From contig JAJTUP010000005.1 of NCBI GenBank assembly GCA_021399435.1, positions 1,426,001 to 1,490,000 on the forward strand: 64,000 bases of DNA, read 5' to 3'. Origin of the DNA: Diaporthe sp. PMI_573. Taxonomy: Eukaryota; Ascomycota; Sordariomycetes; Diaporthales; Diaporthaceae. This document shows positions 44,918 to 55,924 of the stretch, in pieces. Under the pieces are notes generated by a model that was not told the origin of the DNA, did not search any database, and saw only the letters and a program-made list of their open reading frames with translations. A program made the translations under genes and the position numbers. How positions within the stretch are numbered: the stretch's first letter is position 1; each line of letters starts with the position of its first letter.

Positions 44918-45304
44918 AGTTTCGATATTACTCTACGCGAGTGTAAAATTTATAGAACCAAGCTCAAATTCTAACCAAGCAGTACAGCCGCGTGATCCGC
45001 AGATCAATGAATTTGACTGTCATGCGCGGCTCTAGAAGAGGTGCAGATGGGTTGGTTTGTTGGGGGGGGGGGGGTTGAAGTATAACAAGAGGAAGGTAGA
45101 TTCCGATAAGGGTCCAACCCCGATGGAGAGCTTCTGACCTCAGCTTCAAACGTCCTCAAAACTGCGCTGTACAAATCCATCACGATGTCCACATAAAAAC
45201 ACCGACCACGCCCTTGCGATGGGGCGACGGCAATTTCTGACCTTCTCTTGACTCTTCTTCTGCCATCAGTGAGCTCTTAGACTCCTGGGCCCCCCTTTTC
45301 CGCC
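44918..45304. other. Intergenic region upstream of panC
   Basis: 387 bp, with a run of 12 G near 45062-45073; presumed panC promoter. Confidence 0.5.
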
Positions 45305-46591
45305 ATGTTCGCCCGCGCAATGCAAACCCGAGCAGCGTCGCGTGCAGTCGCGTGCGCCGCCCGCCGCCCGCCGACCAGACTCTGCGCGCCGATATCACCG
45401 GCGGCTCTGAGCGCTGTTCGAAGCTTCACCAAAGGCTTCAATGCGGCCCAGGAGCCGGCTCGAGGCACCCGCTTCCGCCCTGACTTCGTGACGCGCGAGC
45501 TACAGATCCCGATTGACCCGGCCGTGCCCCGCGAGCCACTCGGCGAGACCATCCCCGGCTCGCCAATCTCCGTCCTCCGCACCGTCACCGGCATCCGCGA
45601 CTGGGCCTCCGCCGCCTGCCACGACCGAGCCCATGGCGGCGTCAGCGACCAGGGCCTCGCCCTCGTTCCCACCATGGGCGCCCTGCACGAGGGCCACCTG
45701 CGCCTGATCCGCGCCGCCGTGCGCCGCGGCCACAACAAGATCGTCGTGAGCATCTACGTCAACCCTGCCCAGTTTGGCGTCGCCGAGGACCTCGACAGCT
45801 ACCCCAAGACCTGGGACGCCGACTGCGCCGCTCTCAGGGCGCTACACGAAGAGCTCAAGGGCAAGGAGCCCCTCGAGATGGCCGTCTTCGCGCCGACCAC
45901 CCGCGAGATGTACCCCTCCGGCTTCCCGGGCCAGGAGATCGACTCGGACGGGAGCTTCGTGACCATCACGCCGGTGGGCGGGCTCCTCGAGGGCCGCACG
46001 CGACCCACCTTCTTCCGAGGGGTGGCGACCGTGTGCATGAAGCTGTTCAACATCGTGCAGCCGGCGCGCGTCTTCTTCGGCCAGAAGGACGTCCAGCAGA
46101 CCGTCGTCATCCGCAAGATGGTCCGCGACTTCTGCATGCCGCTCGAGGCCGTCGTCGTGCCCACCGTCCGCGACGAGGCCGACGGCCTCGCCCTGAGCAG
46201 CCGCAACGTCTACCTGGGCACGAGGAGGCGCCGCGCCGCGCCCGTGCTGATCCGCGCGCTCAGGGCCGCGGAGCACGCCTACGTCGTCGACGGGGCTCTC
46301 GACGCGGGCGAGGTCGTCCCCGCCGCGCTCAGGGTGATCCTCGACACGCTGGACGAGCAGAAGGGCCTGCCACCCCACGAGGGCGTCCTGTTCAAGCTCG
46401 ACTACATATCGCTAGCTGACCCTGACACGATGGAGGAGATCGACGAGATCGACCCGTCCAAGGGCGCGATCCTGAGCGGGGCCGTCAAGATGCTGCCTGT
46501 ATATGAACCACAAGAAGGCGAGGACTTGGGCCACAACAATGGGCCACCAGTGAGGCTGATAGACAACATCATCCTGCCACCAAAAGCGTAG
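45305..46591 (+). CDS. PAN6: Pantoate-beta-alanine ligase (pantothenate synthetase), probably mitochondrial
   Basis: Single exon, 428 residues. An Arg/Ala/Ser-rich N-terminus of about 45 residues without acidic residues predicts a mitochondrial presequence. The enzyme begins near residue 88. PTMGALHEGHL at 122-132 is the ATP-binding HIGH-like motif; SIYVNPAQFG, RPTFFRGVATVCMKLFNIVQP, FFGQKDVQQTVVI and the KMSKS-like region ADGLALSSRNVYL follow in the family order. It condenses pantoate and beta-alanine with ATP, the last step to pantothenate (vitamin B5, coenzyme A precursor). PAN6 is the yeast name (panC in bacteria). An insert with HEELKGKEP in the nucleotide domain is typical of fungal enzymes. 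It converges with the acyltransferase gene, 218 bp between stops. Confidence 0.94.
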   Translation: MFARAMQTRAASRAVACAARRPPTRLCAPISPAALSAVRSFTKGFNAAQEPARGTRFRPDFVTRELQIPIDPAVPREPLGETIPGSPISVLRTVTGIRDWASAACHDRAHGGVSDQGLALVPTMGALHEGHLRLIRAAVRRGHNKIVVSIYVNPAQFGVAEDLDSYPKTWDADCAALRALHEELKGKEPLEMAVFAPTTREMYPSGFPGQEIDSDGSFVTITPVGGLLEGRTRPTFFRGVATVCMKLFNIVQPARVFFGQKDVQQTVVIRKMVRDFCMPLEAVVVPTVRDEADGLALSSRNVYLGTRRRRAAPVLIRALRAAEHAYVVDGALDAGEVVPAALRVILDTLDEQKGLPPHEGVLFKLDYISLADPDTMEEIDEIDPSKGAILSGAVKMLPVYEPQEGEDLGHNNGPPVRLIDNIILPPKA

Positions 46592-46809
46592 ACTTGCGGG
46601 TGGCCCGGGGCAAAAATGTCTCGGGGCGGAGTACAAAACAGAAAAACGTTCGGACAGATGAGAAATGATACCCATTAAAGCAGGGCAACACTGCGCTACC
46701 AAACAAGCCGCACTCAGATGTTCAATTGATTCGTGCGTAGTTTGTGCATTATGCTCTCTTGTTACAACATATATTCCCAGATAGAACTTTCAAGAGGTTT
46801 AGCTCATAT

Positions 46810-49411
46810 CTACAACCGCGCTCTTTTCTCGAGACCCCTCCGCCGGCGCTGCTCCCTGACGGTCCTCTTAAGAACCAAGGCGTCCTCGCTACTTAGTGTA
46901 GGGTAGCTGCCCTTCTCCTTGCCCTTTCCTTTGCCCTTGCCCTCAGAACCGCTCACCGCCTCCTCGAACAGCTTGCGCCCGAGCACATCCGTCAGCCTCA
47001 CGACCCTGGTGCTCACCGTCGCGCCGTCACGCCTGTTCTTGCCCTCGCGCCTGCTGCTTGCTATCTTCTCGGTGAAGTTCCACAGCCGCGAGCCTATGGC
47101 GCTGAGGGTCCCGGTGTCCGGGTCGCGGGCTGGCTGCCACTCGGGCGCCAGACGTAGTCGCGGTGGGATCTTTGTGTCTCTGGACTTGACGACTTGGATT
47201 ATACCTTCCTCCTCGAAGCGTGTGTAGGCATTCTTTAGGGTTTCCTTGTTTACGGCCTCGAAGTAGGATAGGTCGCCCTGGTGGTACAGAGTTTTGCCGA
47301 GCTGGGATTCGGGTTAGGACTGGTGGGCTCGCGTGCGTGGCTGCTGGAGCAAAACTTACCGTCTGGGCACTATTTTGTGCCTTCGAAAGCTCGATCCAAA
47401 CCTCGCTCTCCTGCCCAACAAGTGGTGTGAGGCCCATTAATGACACGGCCGCCAGCCAGCTGGCTTCTATGAAGGGCCAGATCAGGAAGCAGTAAAAGTC
47501 GTAGTTCTCCCGGCCGACCCTTCTCTCCTGGTCAGATAGCCCCACGGTGGTTACTTGGCCTTGGTCGTCCCGTTTTAGAGTTAATACGCCGTCGGCTTCG
47601 AGGCCAGTGAGTGCCTTGCTCAGGTTGACCGCCAGCCCTTCACCCGAGAAGATGAATTCCCCTCTGAAAAGTGAGCTGAGAAAAAGAACTTGGTCATGCA
47701 GGTCCTTGTATGGTATATCCTGTATGGCCGGCCCGCCGCCCTGCTTGACGCGAGTGTACATGCCTGCCGAGACCAACGCCTCGGTGATAAACAAGTGGAT
47801 AGTCATATTTCTGTAGAAGCTGAGCTGGAAGCGATCGACGGCGTAATAGGTTGGTTCCGGAAGACCCTCGACAACGCCGACTAGGTCTCTACCGAGCACC
47901 TCGAGGCCACGGTCGATCACCTCGGACAGAGGCGCATTGCCGAAATGCGCGACGCGCCCGCCCTTGGCGCGCACTCTCTCAATGAGCCATTCCACCCTCC
48001 GTACGAGCTCCGTCTTACCAACTCCACGGCCGCGTAGCGTGAGGAGGACGGTTCCGATGAGAGCGGTGGGCATCACCACGGACACACCGTTTATGTCGCC
48101 TAATACCCGATATCCGAGGATGCGAAGGAGCTTCTGGCGGATGCTCGGGTCTATATCTACCTTCAAGGATTTCGCGGGGTGGTTCATCTTCGTGAGTTGT
48201 TCGTTGATGAAACCTCGCAGGCTCCAAGGCTCGTGGAAACGCACGTCCACTCTGCCCAGCCTCAACGAGAGTACGGACCCGCCGCTGCTCAAGAAGTCTG
48301 CGAGGTTCTCCTTTTTCTTGGGCACGCCGAGTAACTCCGTGACATAGCCCTCGGTTTCAATGACCTTGTCGTATTGAGTGCTGACCGGACATATGATGGT
48401 ATCGTTGACTCGTCCAGACAACAGGCTGTCGATAATGAAGCCCAGTATGCCAAACTTGGGCGACAACAGCTTGCCGGTTCTTGAGCGTCCACCCTCAATA
48501 AAGCACTCAAAGTTAAAGCCACCCTGTAGTAAAGTATCGATATAAGTCTGGACAAGCGTAGTATACAGGGCGTCGTCTCCGAATGCCCTTCGTATATAGA
48601 AGGCACCAGCGTGCTGCAGGAAACTGCCCACCAAAGGAAAGTTCAGGTTGTCGCCAGCAACGACGACGGGCAGAGCAATTCCGAGACGGTAGCAAATGAG
48701 CTGCATGGAGACATAATCGACGTGCGACCGGTGGCAAGGCAGGAAGACAATGCTTTGCTTGTTGGCGGTGGCCTGCTCAGCGACTCTCCGCAGCCGCAGG
48801 ACCTCCTCGGACGACACATGTATGCCCTGGTGGTATGCCCTGGTCAGGAGCTGGGTGACGAGGTAGTAGGCGCCCCTGATGAAGGTCTTGCTCTCGAACT
48901 TGCAGATCATGTGGTCTGTCCACTTCTCCGCAACCTCCCTCAGGCCGCTCTCGAGGAAATTCCGCCGCTGCGCCTTGCGAATCTCGTATTCCCGGCTGTC
49001 CTTCTTTCTGTCCCCCAGCAGGCCCTGGCTCTCCTCCACGGCCAGCCTCCGCTCTGCCAGCTTGGATATCCGAGCGTTCAGCAGGGGCGCGGAGAGGATG
49101 GTATTCTTCATGTTTTCGGAGAAGCCCGAGTAGAAGATGGGCTGGCCGATGACATCGTCGTATGCGCGCCATCCTGTCCCGGAAACATACAAGGACACTT
49201 CTCGAAGGAACTGCAGGGGCTCGGAGCGGAAGTGGGCAGTGTGTTTCATGAGGGCCTCTTCCTTCTCGGCCTCGGCGGCGGCGTCGACATCGGCATCGTG
49301 GACAGGATGAGGGGGCTCGACATAGCCCGAGGGCTGGAGGGTTATCTGATCGCCGAGAATCTGGAGGTCGGGCGCAGAGTCGCGCGAAGCATCGTCGTCA
49401 CCATTGGCCAT
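46810..49411 (-). CDS. Glycerol-3-phosphate / dihydroxyacetone-phosphate acyltransferase (GNPAT/PlsB type), peroxisomal signal
   Basis: Exons 49411-47360 and 47301-46810 with a 58-bp intron (ACG|GTAAGT ... CCCAG|CTC), 847 residues. Without splicing the reading runs into a false Arg/Pro-rich tail, whereas splicing restores LGKTLYHQGDLSYFEAVN. The acyltransferase blocks are in order: HRSHVDY at 227-233 (catalytic His/Asp), GAFYIRRAFGDD, FIEGGRSRTGK and PVSTQYDKVIE. The family transfers acyl groups from acyl-CoA to glycerol-3-phosphate or DHAP, the first step of glycerolipid or ether-lipid synthesis. The protein ends KRARL, and the last three residues fit a type 1 peroxisomal targeting signal, which matches animal GNPAT. 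A Gly/Lys-repeat stretch near residue 800 is low complexity. It is divergent from POP4 with 492 bp between the ATGs. Confidence 0.92.
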
Positions 49412-49903
49412 GATGTGCGATCGCAGGCCAGGTCAGGAGCTGAAGGCGGGTTTGGACGGGGCTTTCCAAGTTCTATTCGGTGACAGGCTTTGGCAGCGAT
49501 GACGGGTCCGATCATGTCATGGCCGTCACGCTTTTCGGGGGTGGAAATGGGATAATAACAGGAGCATTGTCGGCGGGAGTCAAGCGCACCGAGGCAGACC
49601 GAGAGACGGTCATTGACCCTGCCGCATAGACGCCTCCCCCAGGCGCCGGGTTCTAGCATGTGAAGTCTGGTGCTACGGGCACCTAAAAGTTGGGGTAAAT
49701 TGAGCCGCCCAGGTGGGCCCCTGCATGCAGCCCAAGCTTTCTAGCCTCTCGGCCAAAAAGTTGGAGCTCGAGCTCCCGTCACCTCGACCTGCATTGTTCC
49801 ATTTTGCGCAACATCGAACTCGTCCCCAGCTCAACAAGACGCACAAAAACAGTCCCTCCACAAAAGAAATGAGACACTCACAGAGCCACAATCTGCCGGC
49901 AAC
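49412..49903. promoter_or_regulatory. Divergent promoter region, acyltransferase / POP4
   Basis: 492 bp between divergent ATGs. No TATA box seen near either start, as common for housekeeping genes; function inferred from orientation. Confidence 0.5.
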
Positions 49904-50611
49904 ATGACCTCGAAGGGCCAACCTGTAACCCAGGCGCTTCTCGCGCGCGCCCACTCCCCAACCACGGCCGAGCGCATCTACTCGGACAAGATCCAACACC
50001 GCCCACTCTTCCTGCGACCGACCTCCCCCCCACCTCAAGCCACCGCCCGACAAGCCCGCCGGAAAGAACGCGAGCGCAAGGCAAAGGAGCGCAAGAAAGC
50101 CCTCAAGCCAAAACCACTATCTGCCAAACAACGACGCAAGCTCGGCCTCTACGACGTGCCCCGCCACGGCCAGAAATATGCCACCTTCCTGCCGCTGCAC
50201 AACCTGTGGCTGGGCTACGTGAGGGAGATCCTGGGGAGCGAGGTCTATACTGGCGGACAAGGCGCCGCGTCAAAGCTTAGCTCGGCCGACATGCACGGCG
50301 CCGAGGTCGAGGTTGTCCGGAGTGGCTGTGTGGGACGAGTAGGCATCAAGGGGATCGTCATCAAGGACGCCAGATTCGTGTTCGAGGTAATCACGCCCGA
50401 GAACAAAGTCAAACTCGTCCCAAAGGAGGGGACACTCTTCCGGGTCGAAGTTCCACCACCAGAGACGGTCAGCGACGGCGAGGCGACCGAGGGAGAACAA
50501 GCAACACCCAAGAAGAGCTTGGTCTATGAGATCCATGGTGACCAGTTCTCTGTTCCGTCGGCTGAGCGGGCCAACAGGAAGTTCAAGCCGCACTTCCTCG
50601 AGAAGGTGTGA
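49904..50611 (+). CDS. POP4: Ribonuclease P/MRP protein subunit Pop4 (Rpp29)
   Basis: Single exon, 235 residues. The N-terminal half is basic with a Lys/Arg-rich helix (RQARRKERERKAKERKKAL, about 48-66), followed by LSAKQRRKLGLYDVP. The conserved core starts at HNLWLGYVREILG and continues with SADMHGAEVEVVRSGCVGRVGIKGIVIKDARFVFEVIT, then VPKEGTLFRVEV, ending in YEIHGDQF and RANRKFKPHFLEKV. This is the Sm-like barrel of Pop4/Rpp29, which in the nucleus binds the catalytic RNA of RNase P (tRNA 5' maturation) and RNase MRP (rRNA processing). Length and the C-terminal FKPHFLEK block match fungal and archaeal homologues. The name follows yeast. Confidence 0.93.
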   Translation: MTSKGQPVTQALLARAHSPTTAERIYSDKIQHRPLFLRPTSPPPQATARQARRKERERKAKERKKALKPKPLSAKQRRKLGLYDVPRHGQKYATFLPLHNLWLGYVREILGSEVYTGGQGAASKLSSADMHGAEVEVVRSGCVGRVGIKGIVIKDARFVFEVITPENKVKLVPKEGTLFRVEVPPPETVSDGEATEGEQATPKKSLVYEIHGDQFSVPSAERANRKFKPHFLEKV

Positions 50612-51408
50612 AGGACATCCAAGAGCTCCCGATTTCATCCGGTCGGGAGTCTGATTCACAATTGGTACTGTCGCCTCGACTTTGGGAAATGATTGGTTAG
50701 GCGAGACCAAATGCTTGGCACCAGACACTGGGACGCTTCACATGAACTTCTGGTCACGGCGATAAGCAATACGATCGGGCCGATGACGCCACGAGCAGTG
50801 GTACGAAGTGACGGCCATGGGCGTATGATTCGTTCGCCCTTCCTCCGCAAAAATTTGGGAAGAGACTTGGCTAAAGAGCACCAGAGCTCTTGGTCCACTC
50901 AAAGCCACTACGAGCCATGTATGCTCATAGACGGGATTAGCAAAATGCTCCGAGGGATGTCTCGTCCAGGTGGCGTTTGAGTCCTCTCAGGCAACAGCCA
51001 GTAGGCCCAAGGGAAATATTGAAATTGGCAGGGCCAAAGCATGCTCGCTTTGGGTATAAAAGCCCGGGCCATACTCAATCGCTGCAACGATACTGCCGCC
51101 GCCAAAGGGGCTCGGTCAGTTTTCACTAGGGCGGTGAGCGACGGATAATCATGGTGTTGAGAAGGTAGAGTCGGTGATAGCTCGCTCCGCCCCCAGCCTA
51201 TGGAACAAATTATCCGCCTTGGCCAACGATGAAGTGCGCCAAGCAAGAAATAAAGAAGATGAAGCAACCACGCAAATGACACAATCAATCTCGTCCTGTT
51301 GAGACATCTATACCGTCTGGTCACTACAACAATGAAGGCTTGCAAGTGGATTTCTCGATCGGCTTTTGTGTTGAAAGGAATGACCTTCAGTCGGGATTCC
51401 GTGTTTAC
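50612..51408. other. Intergenic region after POP4
   Basis: About 800 bp with no supported gene. A TATAAAA sequence lies near 51056 (+) but no ORF with family resemblance follows it. Confidence 0.5.
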
Positions 51409-52047
51409 CTATACATTATCACCCAGGCCATCAAGGCACCTTTGTCTTTGGTACCAATAAATAAACTGATCGCTTGCGCATTGGAAGTCCTCAGCCTTGG
51501 CTCCTAAGAATTGGAAAGTAAATTGCTGTACAAGAGCAGCAAGGGTGGGATACACTTCGGCCCATGCGAGACTATCATCCTTCTGATTAGATCCATCAAG
51601 GTCTACGTGAAGAGAGAAGACTTGCTGCATTCCGGCACACATTCTACTTCCTCTCGAAAACGGCGCGTAAGCATTGTCGACATTCTTACGGCCGCCGCTC
51701 CCATCAAGCCATCGCTCGGGACGAAAGGGATAGGGGTCTGGGTATGAATTTTCATCTGTGCGCATCAAGATTGTTGTCATTCCTACAGGCATTCCTGCAG
51801 GGATTCTCCAGTCTCTGTAGGAAAGATCTCTGTCTGGGGCAATTCGTGCCATGCGGGTGGCAACGCCAGGACTCAAGCGCAACCCTTCCATACTGACTGC
51901 AGTCAGAAAGGGAAGCTGCTCTGTCTTTCTCAGCTCTATTGTGCCAAGCACTGATGTACCTGCACTGTAAAGCTCAGGAAGCAGTCCATGAAGGATCTTG
52001 GGGTCGCTGAAGACGTGGTAGGACAGAAGGCGAAGTAACATTAGCAT
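51409..52047 (-). pseudogene. Cytochrome P450 C-terminal fragment
   Basis: 212 residues covering only the last part of a P450: YHVFSDPKILHGL (end of the I/J helices), AVSMEGLRL (ExxR of the K helix), YPFRPERWLDG (PERW motif) and the haem loop FSRGSRMCAGM with its Cys ligand, then AWAEVYPTLAALVQQF. The N-terminal half with the membrane anchor and oxygen-binding I-helix is missing. Just upstream the frame is closed by stops (TGA directly before the ATG). Between CAGM and SLAWAEVY there is an extra 15-20 residue stretch that looks like an unspliced or damaged intron. It is a remnant, about 5 kb from the terpene synthase on the same strand. Confidence 0.75.
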
Positions 52048-53134
52048 TCATGTTTTAAGTGCACTCAGTCCTCAAGAATCATTCCAGATGCACTCTGAAT
52101 ATTTGACAGGACATCTGGACCATTTGTGCTGACGCGCAAGAATCAAGAGGCATTTCTGTATTTGTTTGATTGTTTCCATCTTTAATTATTGTGGTAATTA
52201 CAGTCTGTGACGCAGTGGAATCTTGAATTGAGAAACTGGTTTGGACTGTTTGACCAGTCTTGCAACAACACCTATGATCATCTCAGGATGGCCGCGAAGA
52301 GGCCTGAAACGAATACCTCCACTCTATACTGTTATAAGGCCAGCACAAATATTCACATACTTTCTCTGTTCGCCTTGTCATATCGTGTCCACCCTTAGAA
52401 ATGCCAATGCACACAACAGCCGCAGCCCCTTCGCCGCAGGTCGCATTCCGCATTGCCACTCTGTGGTCAGAACCAACCAGGGCGAGAGCAAGAGCTCAAA
52501 AGGACACAATAAAGAAAAGGGCGGGCAGGGTTTTCCGGTATTCTCATCGCATGGGGTGAGATTCAGTGACTGGCTTGTTTGAGTCGCTTGCCTCAACATA
52601 CTCACTACCTTTCACTTTCAAAGTTACACTTAATTACTTCGTTAGTTGGCCATATGGAGCTGAAGACAAACAATTCAAAGTGATCCGATCCCGGCCCACG
52701 TCCTCTGTCAGCGTGACCCAAGTTCTTTGTACCAAGACCCACCGATTGGTGATAGTGGGACATGAGGACGCATGTCGTAATAGTGTATTGGTCTCCATTC
52801 TCGGTAGATATTCTGATGTTGCTTGCTCTAGGCTGCTGCCTGTCAATACACCGCCTCAGTGATCGTCGGTATTGTGGCCCTCTGCTGGCTACGCACAACT
52901 GTCAGGATCCAGAAGGAAGCTTGGCACCTGGCTCAACCATTCTCTGCCACAATTTTCACATCATGACAGGCTTTTTTGGGGACCAGGATTTTAGGGACGT
53001 CAAGGATATAAGATTAATTGAACCATGAGCTGTTCTTGCCGACGTGCAGTGCAGAATACAATTGCTTGACCTTTGCCCAAACTCTTTGGAGAGTGCTCAT
53101 ATTTGAGGTTCCTAGGATCGACACAAGAATTACC
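52048..53134. other. Intergenic region between P450 remnant and Cys-rich protein gene
   Basis: About 1.1 kb. I looked for the missing N-terminal half of the P450 on the minus strand and did not recognise it. No other gene. Confidence 0.5.
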
Positions 53135-54294
53135 ATGTCCGGATTACAATATACCCTTGCAGGCGAGACTGCCAACTGCAATGACTCGAGGCTCTCGCTA
53201 TTCACGCCAGTCCTCCGTAACAACACGGGGTCGCGCGTGTGCGGCATTCAGAGTGCCGACACCAGCAGCATCCAATCCTGCTGCGACGGTGAGGTCCAAC
53301 TCTACTGGTGTAACGCATATTGCGCCACATCCATGAGCGTGCTCGAGTTCAGCCAATGCTACGCTAACAACACAAACACCACCACCTATACCGGTAACGG
53401 CTTCGCATACTGCCAGGACAGCATTAGCAGCACTCAAAACGAAACCATCCAGACATCATCCGGTTTCCCTCGCGCAGGCTCCCCATCTCGCCTCCTGCTC
53501 GCGCTCTTCCTCACCTTGCTTGCCGTCCTCCCGGCCTCTGCCTTTGTAGTCGACTCACTCGACGGTGGGCTCACGAGGAGACAGTCCGACAGCTCGGAAT
53601 GCGGCTTCGAGATCGACAGCAAATACACCAGCCAGGGTGACCATATTGTGCTGACCTCCACCGTTACTGGCGATGCCATAAGCGGTGTCGGCGCCCCTGT
53701 GACGATGGGCACAACGCAGAACAACCGCACTGTGAACGACACCTCGGCGGCGGAACCACGCTATGACGCCTTCTTCGATGTTCTCGCTAATTTGACGAAT
53801 CGCCGCTTTCCGGCCCTGAGTGGTGTCAGTTTGCACCGTGTGTATCCCCCCCCCCCAACCAACCAACCAATGGACAGTGAATTCCCCTGCAGCCCGCTGC
53901 AAGGATCTCCGGCCTCTTTCTGTCGTTGGCCAGTTCCCCTTGGTATATTGCTAATTCCTCTTAGTTGAGTGGACAACCGATGGCACCGATACACAGCTAT
54001 ACTTCTATCCCTACCGCGTAAGTGCTTTCACAATTTTCAGCTGGGGTCCACGGGTGAGAGTATTGTAAAATGCAGAGCATACACTGACATTTTTACTCTT
54101 ACTTCTAGTACTGTGTCAACGGAACGGTATCTGGTTGCGCCGATGCCTTTGGAGATGATCAAGATTCTCAATTTGTAGAAGCGTGCGGGCCGTTGTTTGG
54201 TTCAGACTGGGTTGCGGAGGGTGAGCAGGCCGTGACTGGAGGACTGGAGGCAGAGACACCACAGGGAACATTACAAGTTGTGAGCTTTAACTAA
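53135..54294 (+). CDS. Cys-rich membrane/secreted protein with internal signal-like helix, unknown function
   Basis: Exons 53135-53822, 53965-54017 and 54109-54294 (introns 142 and 91 bp) give 308 residues. The joint reads FPALSVEWTTDGTDTQLYFYPYR and then YCVNGTVSGCADAFG. Residues 1-115 form an extracellular-looking Cys-rich, N-glycosylation-rich domain (CGIQ, SCCDGEVQLYWCNAYC, CYANNT, YCQDS). A hydrophobic helix (about 119-136) follows, then a Kex2-like TRRQ at 147-150, and then a second Cys- and NxT-rich domain (NNRTVNDTS, VNGTVSGC, EACGPLF). There is no N-terminal signal peptide, so the internal helix must direct membrane insertion. The ATG at 53135 removes 39 unlikely residues from the longer open frame. 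I know no function for this fungal family. Confidence 0.7.
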
Positions 54295-54759
54295 TCAGGG
54301 GATTACTTGTGATTATCTGAGAAATCAGGCAAACAGTAATAGTATTTGGCTACATAAGAGGCAGAGAAAAGGAAAAGGCCAAAAGGCCTGCATTCTAAGC
54401 CATAAGTGCTCGAGCAGTTGAGTGGTCTGTGACTGGACCGAGAATGTCACTATTCACCGAACCACATGAGCTCAATATGGAGACAAGTCATAAATTGCTA
54501 CGGGTATATAACCATAGCGTGATCATGAATCCATGTACCGGTAAAAGACTCGGAAGACGTACAGACAGTCTGGGCTACGGAACCAGTTCTACTCACCCTA
54601 TATCAGGGCACGACTGTGAGCCTTCTATTTCTCCCAACCATTTATTGATCGGAGCCTCAATGCTTTTTGAGTTCCCGTGGGTATTTTGCCTCGCGTCACC
54701 CACTGCTGGCGCAGTGGGCGCCACAACCTCGGTTGATACCTTACTTTTTCTAAAAATCA
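54295..54759. other. Region after the Cys-rich gene, grading into the AT-rich island
   Basis: Normal composition, no recognised gene; a 150-codon open frame (54429-54881 +) runs into AT-rich DNA and has no family pattern. Confidence 0.45.
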
Positions 54760-55075
54760 CATACAAATCAGCTCTAAATCAGGTACCGCTTAAAGCTTGG
54801 CAGAAATTTAATAAAAAAGAGTTTGATTTAAACACTACAGTAGAATTATACAGTATGTCTATTTTAAAATTAAAATTATAAGAACTGCCTTAATCTAAGG
54901 ATTTTAAAACTGTTCTCTGTTTTTAAATTAGATTAGAATTAATTAAGTTATAAGAAAGTTAGTTCCATTTCTTATTTATATCTACATCAAACAAGAGTAT
55001 ATAACAAGTCTTTAGTTATAATATATTAAAAGTAATTTAAGTTAATTGATATAAATAGGACAAGTAGGCTTCATA
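54760..55075. repeat. AT-rich block, RIP-like
   Basis: Very high A+T with dense TA steps and almost no CpG, in sharp contrast to flanking genes. This is the look of repeat-induced point mutation of an old repeat; the element type is no longer readable. Confidence 0.55.
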
Positions 55076-55823
55076 TTGAAGATTTAGAATTGTTAAACGG
55101 AAACGCTTGTGTGGGCGCTGCACGTAGGGAGTTACCCTAGACTTGGCACTGGATTTCCTCTAAGTGCCCATGGGGCGTGCACGCCGGCAGATAAGTTTGG
55201 TGGCCGTGAGTCGATTTTTTGGGCTGTTTTAAGACCCTAACTTCGTACCTCTGCATTACCCTTATTTCTTACCCAAAAAGCATGTAACCTAGTTTATTAG
55301 ATAGTCTGATTTCTGAAGTTTATCTGTATTTAGTTTGGTTACTGTCAGGGTTAGGGTTGGCTGGTTATTTAAAGTCAAAGATAGTGGGTCTGAGGGCCGA
55401 ATTTTCCGGCCTCCCTATCTGCGCACCAGAGCCAACCCACGCGTGCCCGCGGGTGAGACGATGTCGGAGGGACTGTGAGGAGGGCTGACAGAAGCCCACT
55501 CAAATTCAATGCAAAGTTGTCCGAACCACTCTCAATCGTCCCAACTCGTCTTCAGGCACCCTGCTGCGACCCTGCCAAATACACACTGCTGAAGGCACTA
55601 ACCTTCAGAAAGATTAATGGTGGAACTGAGACTTAAATGTGGTATGGGAAACTATACTAAAAAAACACCGCCGTAAACAAGGTTTTGGCTGACCGCAGGT
55701 TTTTGCATCCACTACGCCGAAAAGCATATGTGGCAACCAAAGTAAAGACCCACGGGTAACCCAGGTATCTCAGAAGCCATGTCATCCATGAAACAAGCAG
55801 AGATAAAAAAAATGCAAAAGCTA

Positions 55824-55894
55824 TGCGCCAGCCCGGAGTCGAACCGGGGGCCCATCGATGGCAACGATGGATTTTACCGCTAAACCACTGGCGC
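55824..55894 (-). tRNA. tRNA-Gly (GCC anticodon)
   Basis: The minus strand gives 71 nt folding as a full cloverleaf. The 7-bp acceptor stem is GCGCCAG with CTGGCGC, the D arm contains GGTTTAGCGGTAAA, and the anticodon stem CATCG/CGATG frames loop TTGCCAT with anticodon GCC. The T arm CCCGG-TTCGACT-CCGGG has a perfect stem; the discriminator is A. No intron. A run of eight T follows about 10 nt after the 3' end as a Pol III stop. It decodes GGC/GGU glycine codons. It lies in an AT-rich, decayed island yet shows no mutation in any stem. Confidence 0.95.
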
Positions 55895-55924
55895 TTTTTG
55901 TACTTCATGTGCTTGTTGAACATC

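Noticed and set aside
55347..55360. Telomere-like AGGGTTAGGGTTGG
   Set aside because: Only two units in the middle of the window; chance or very old interstitial trace.
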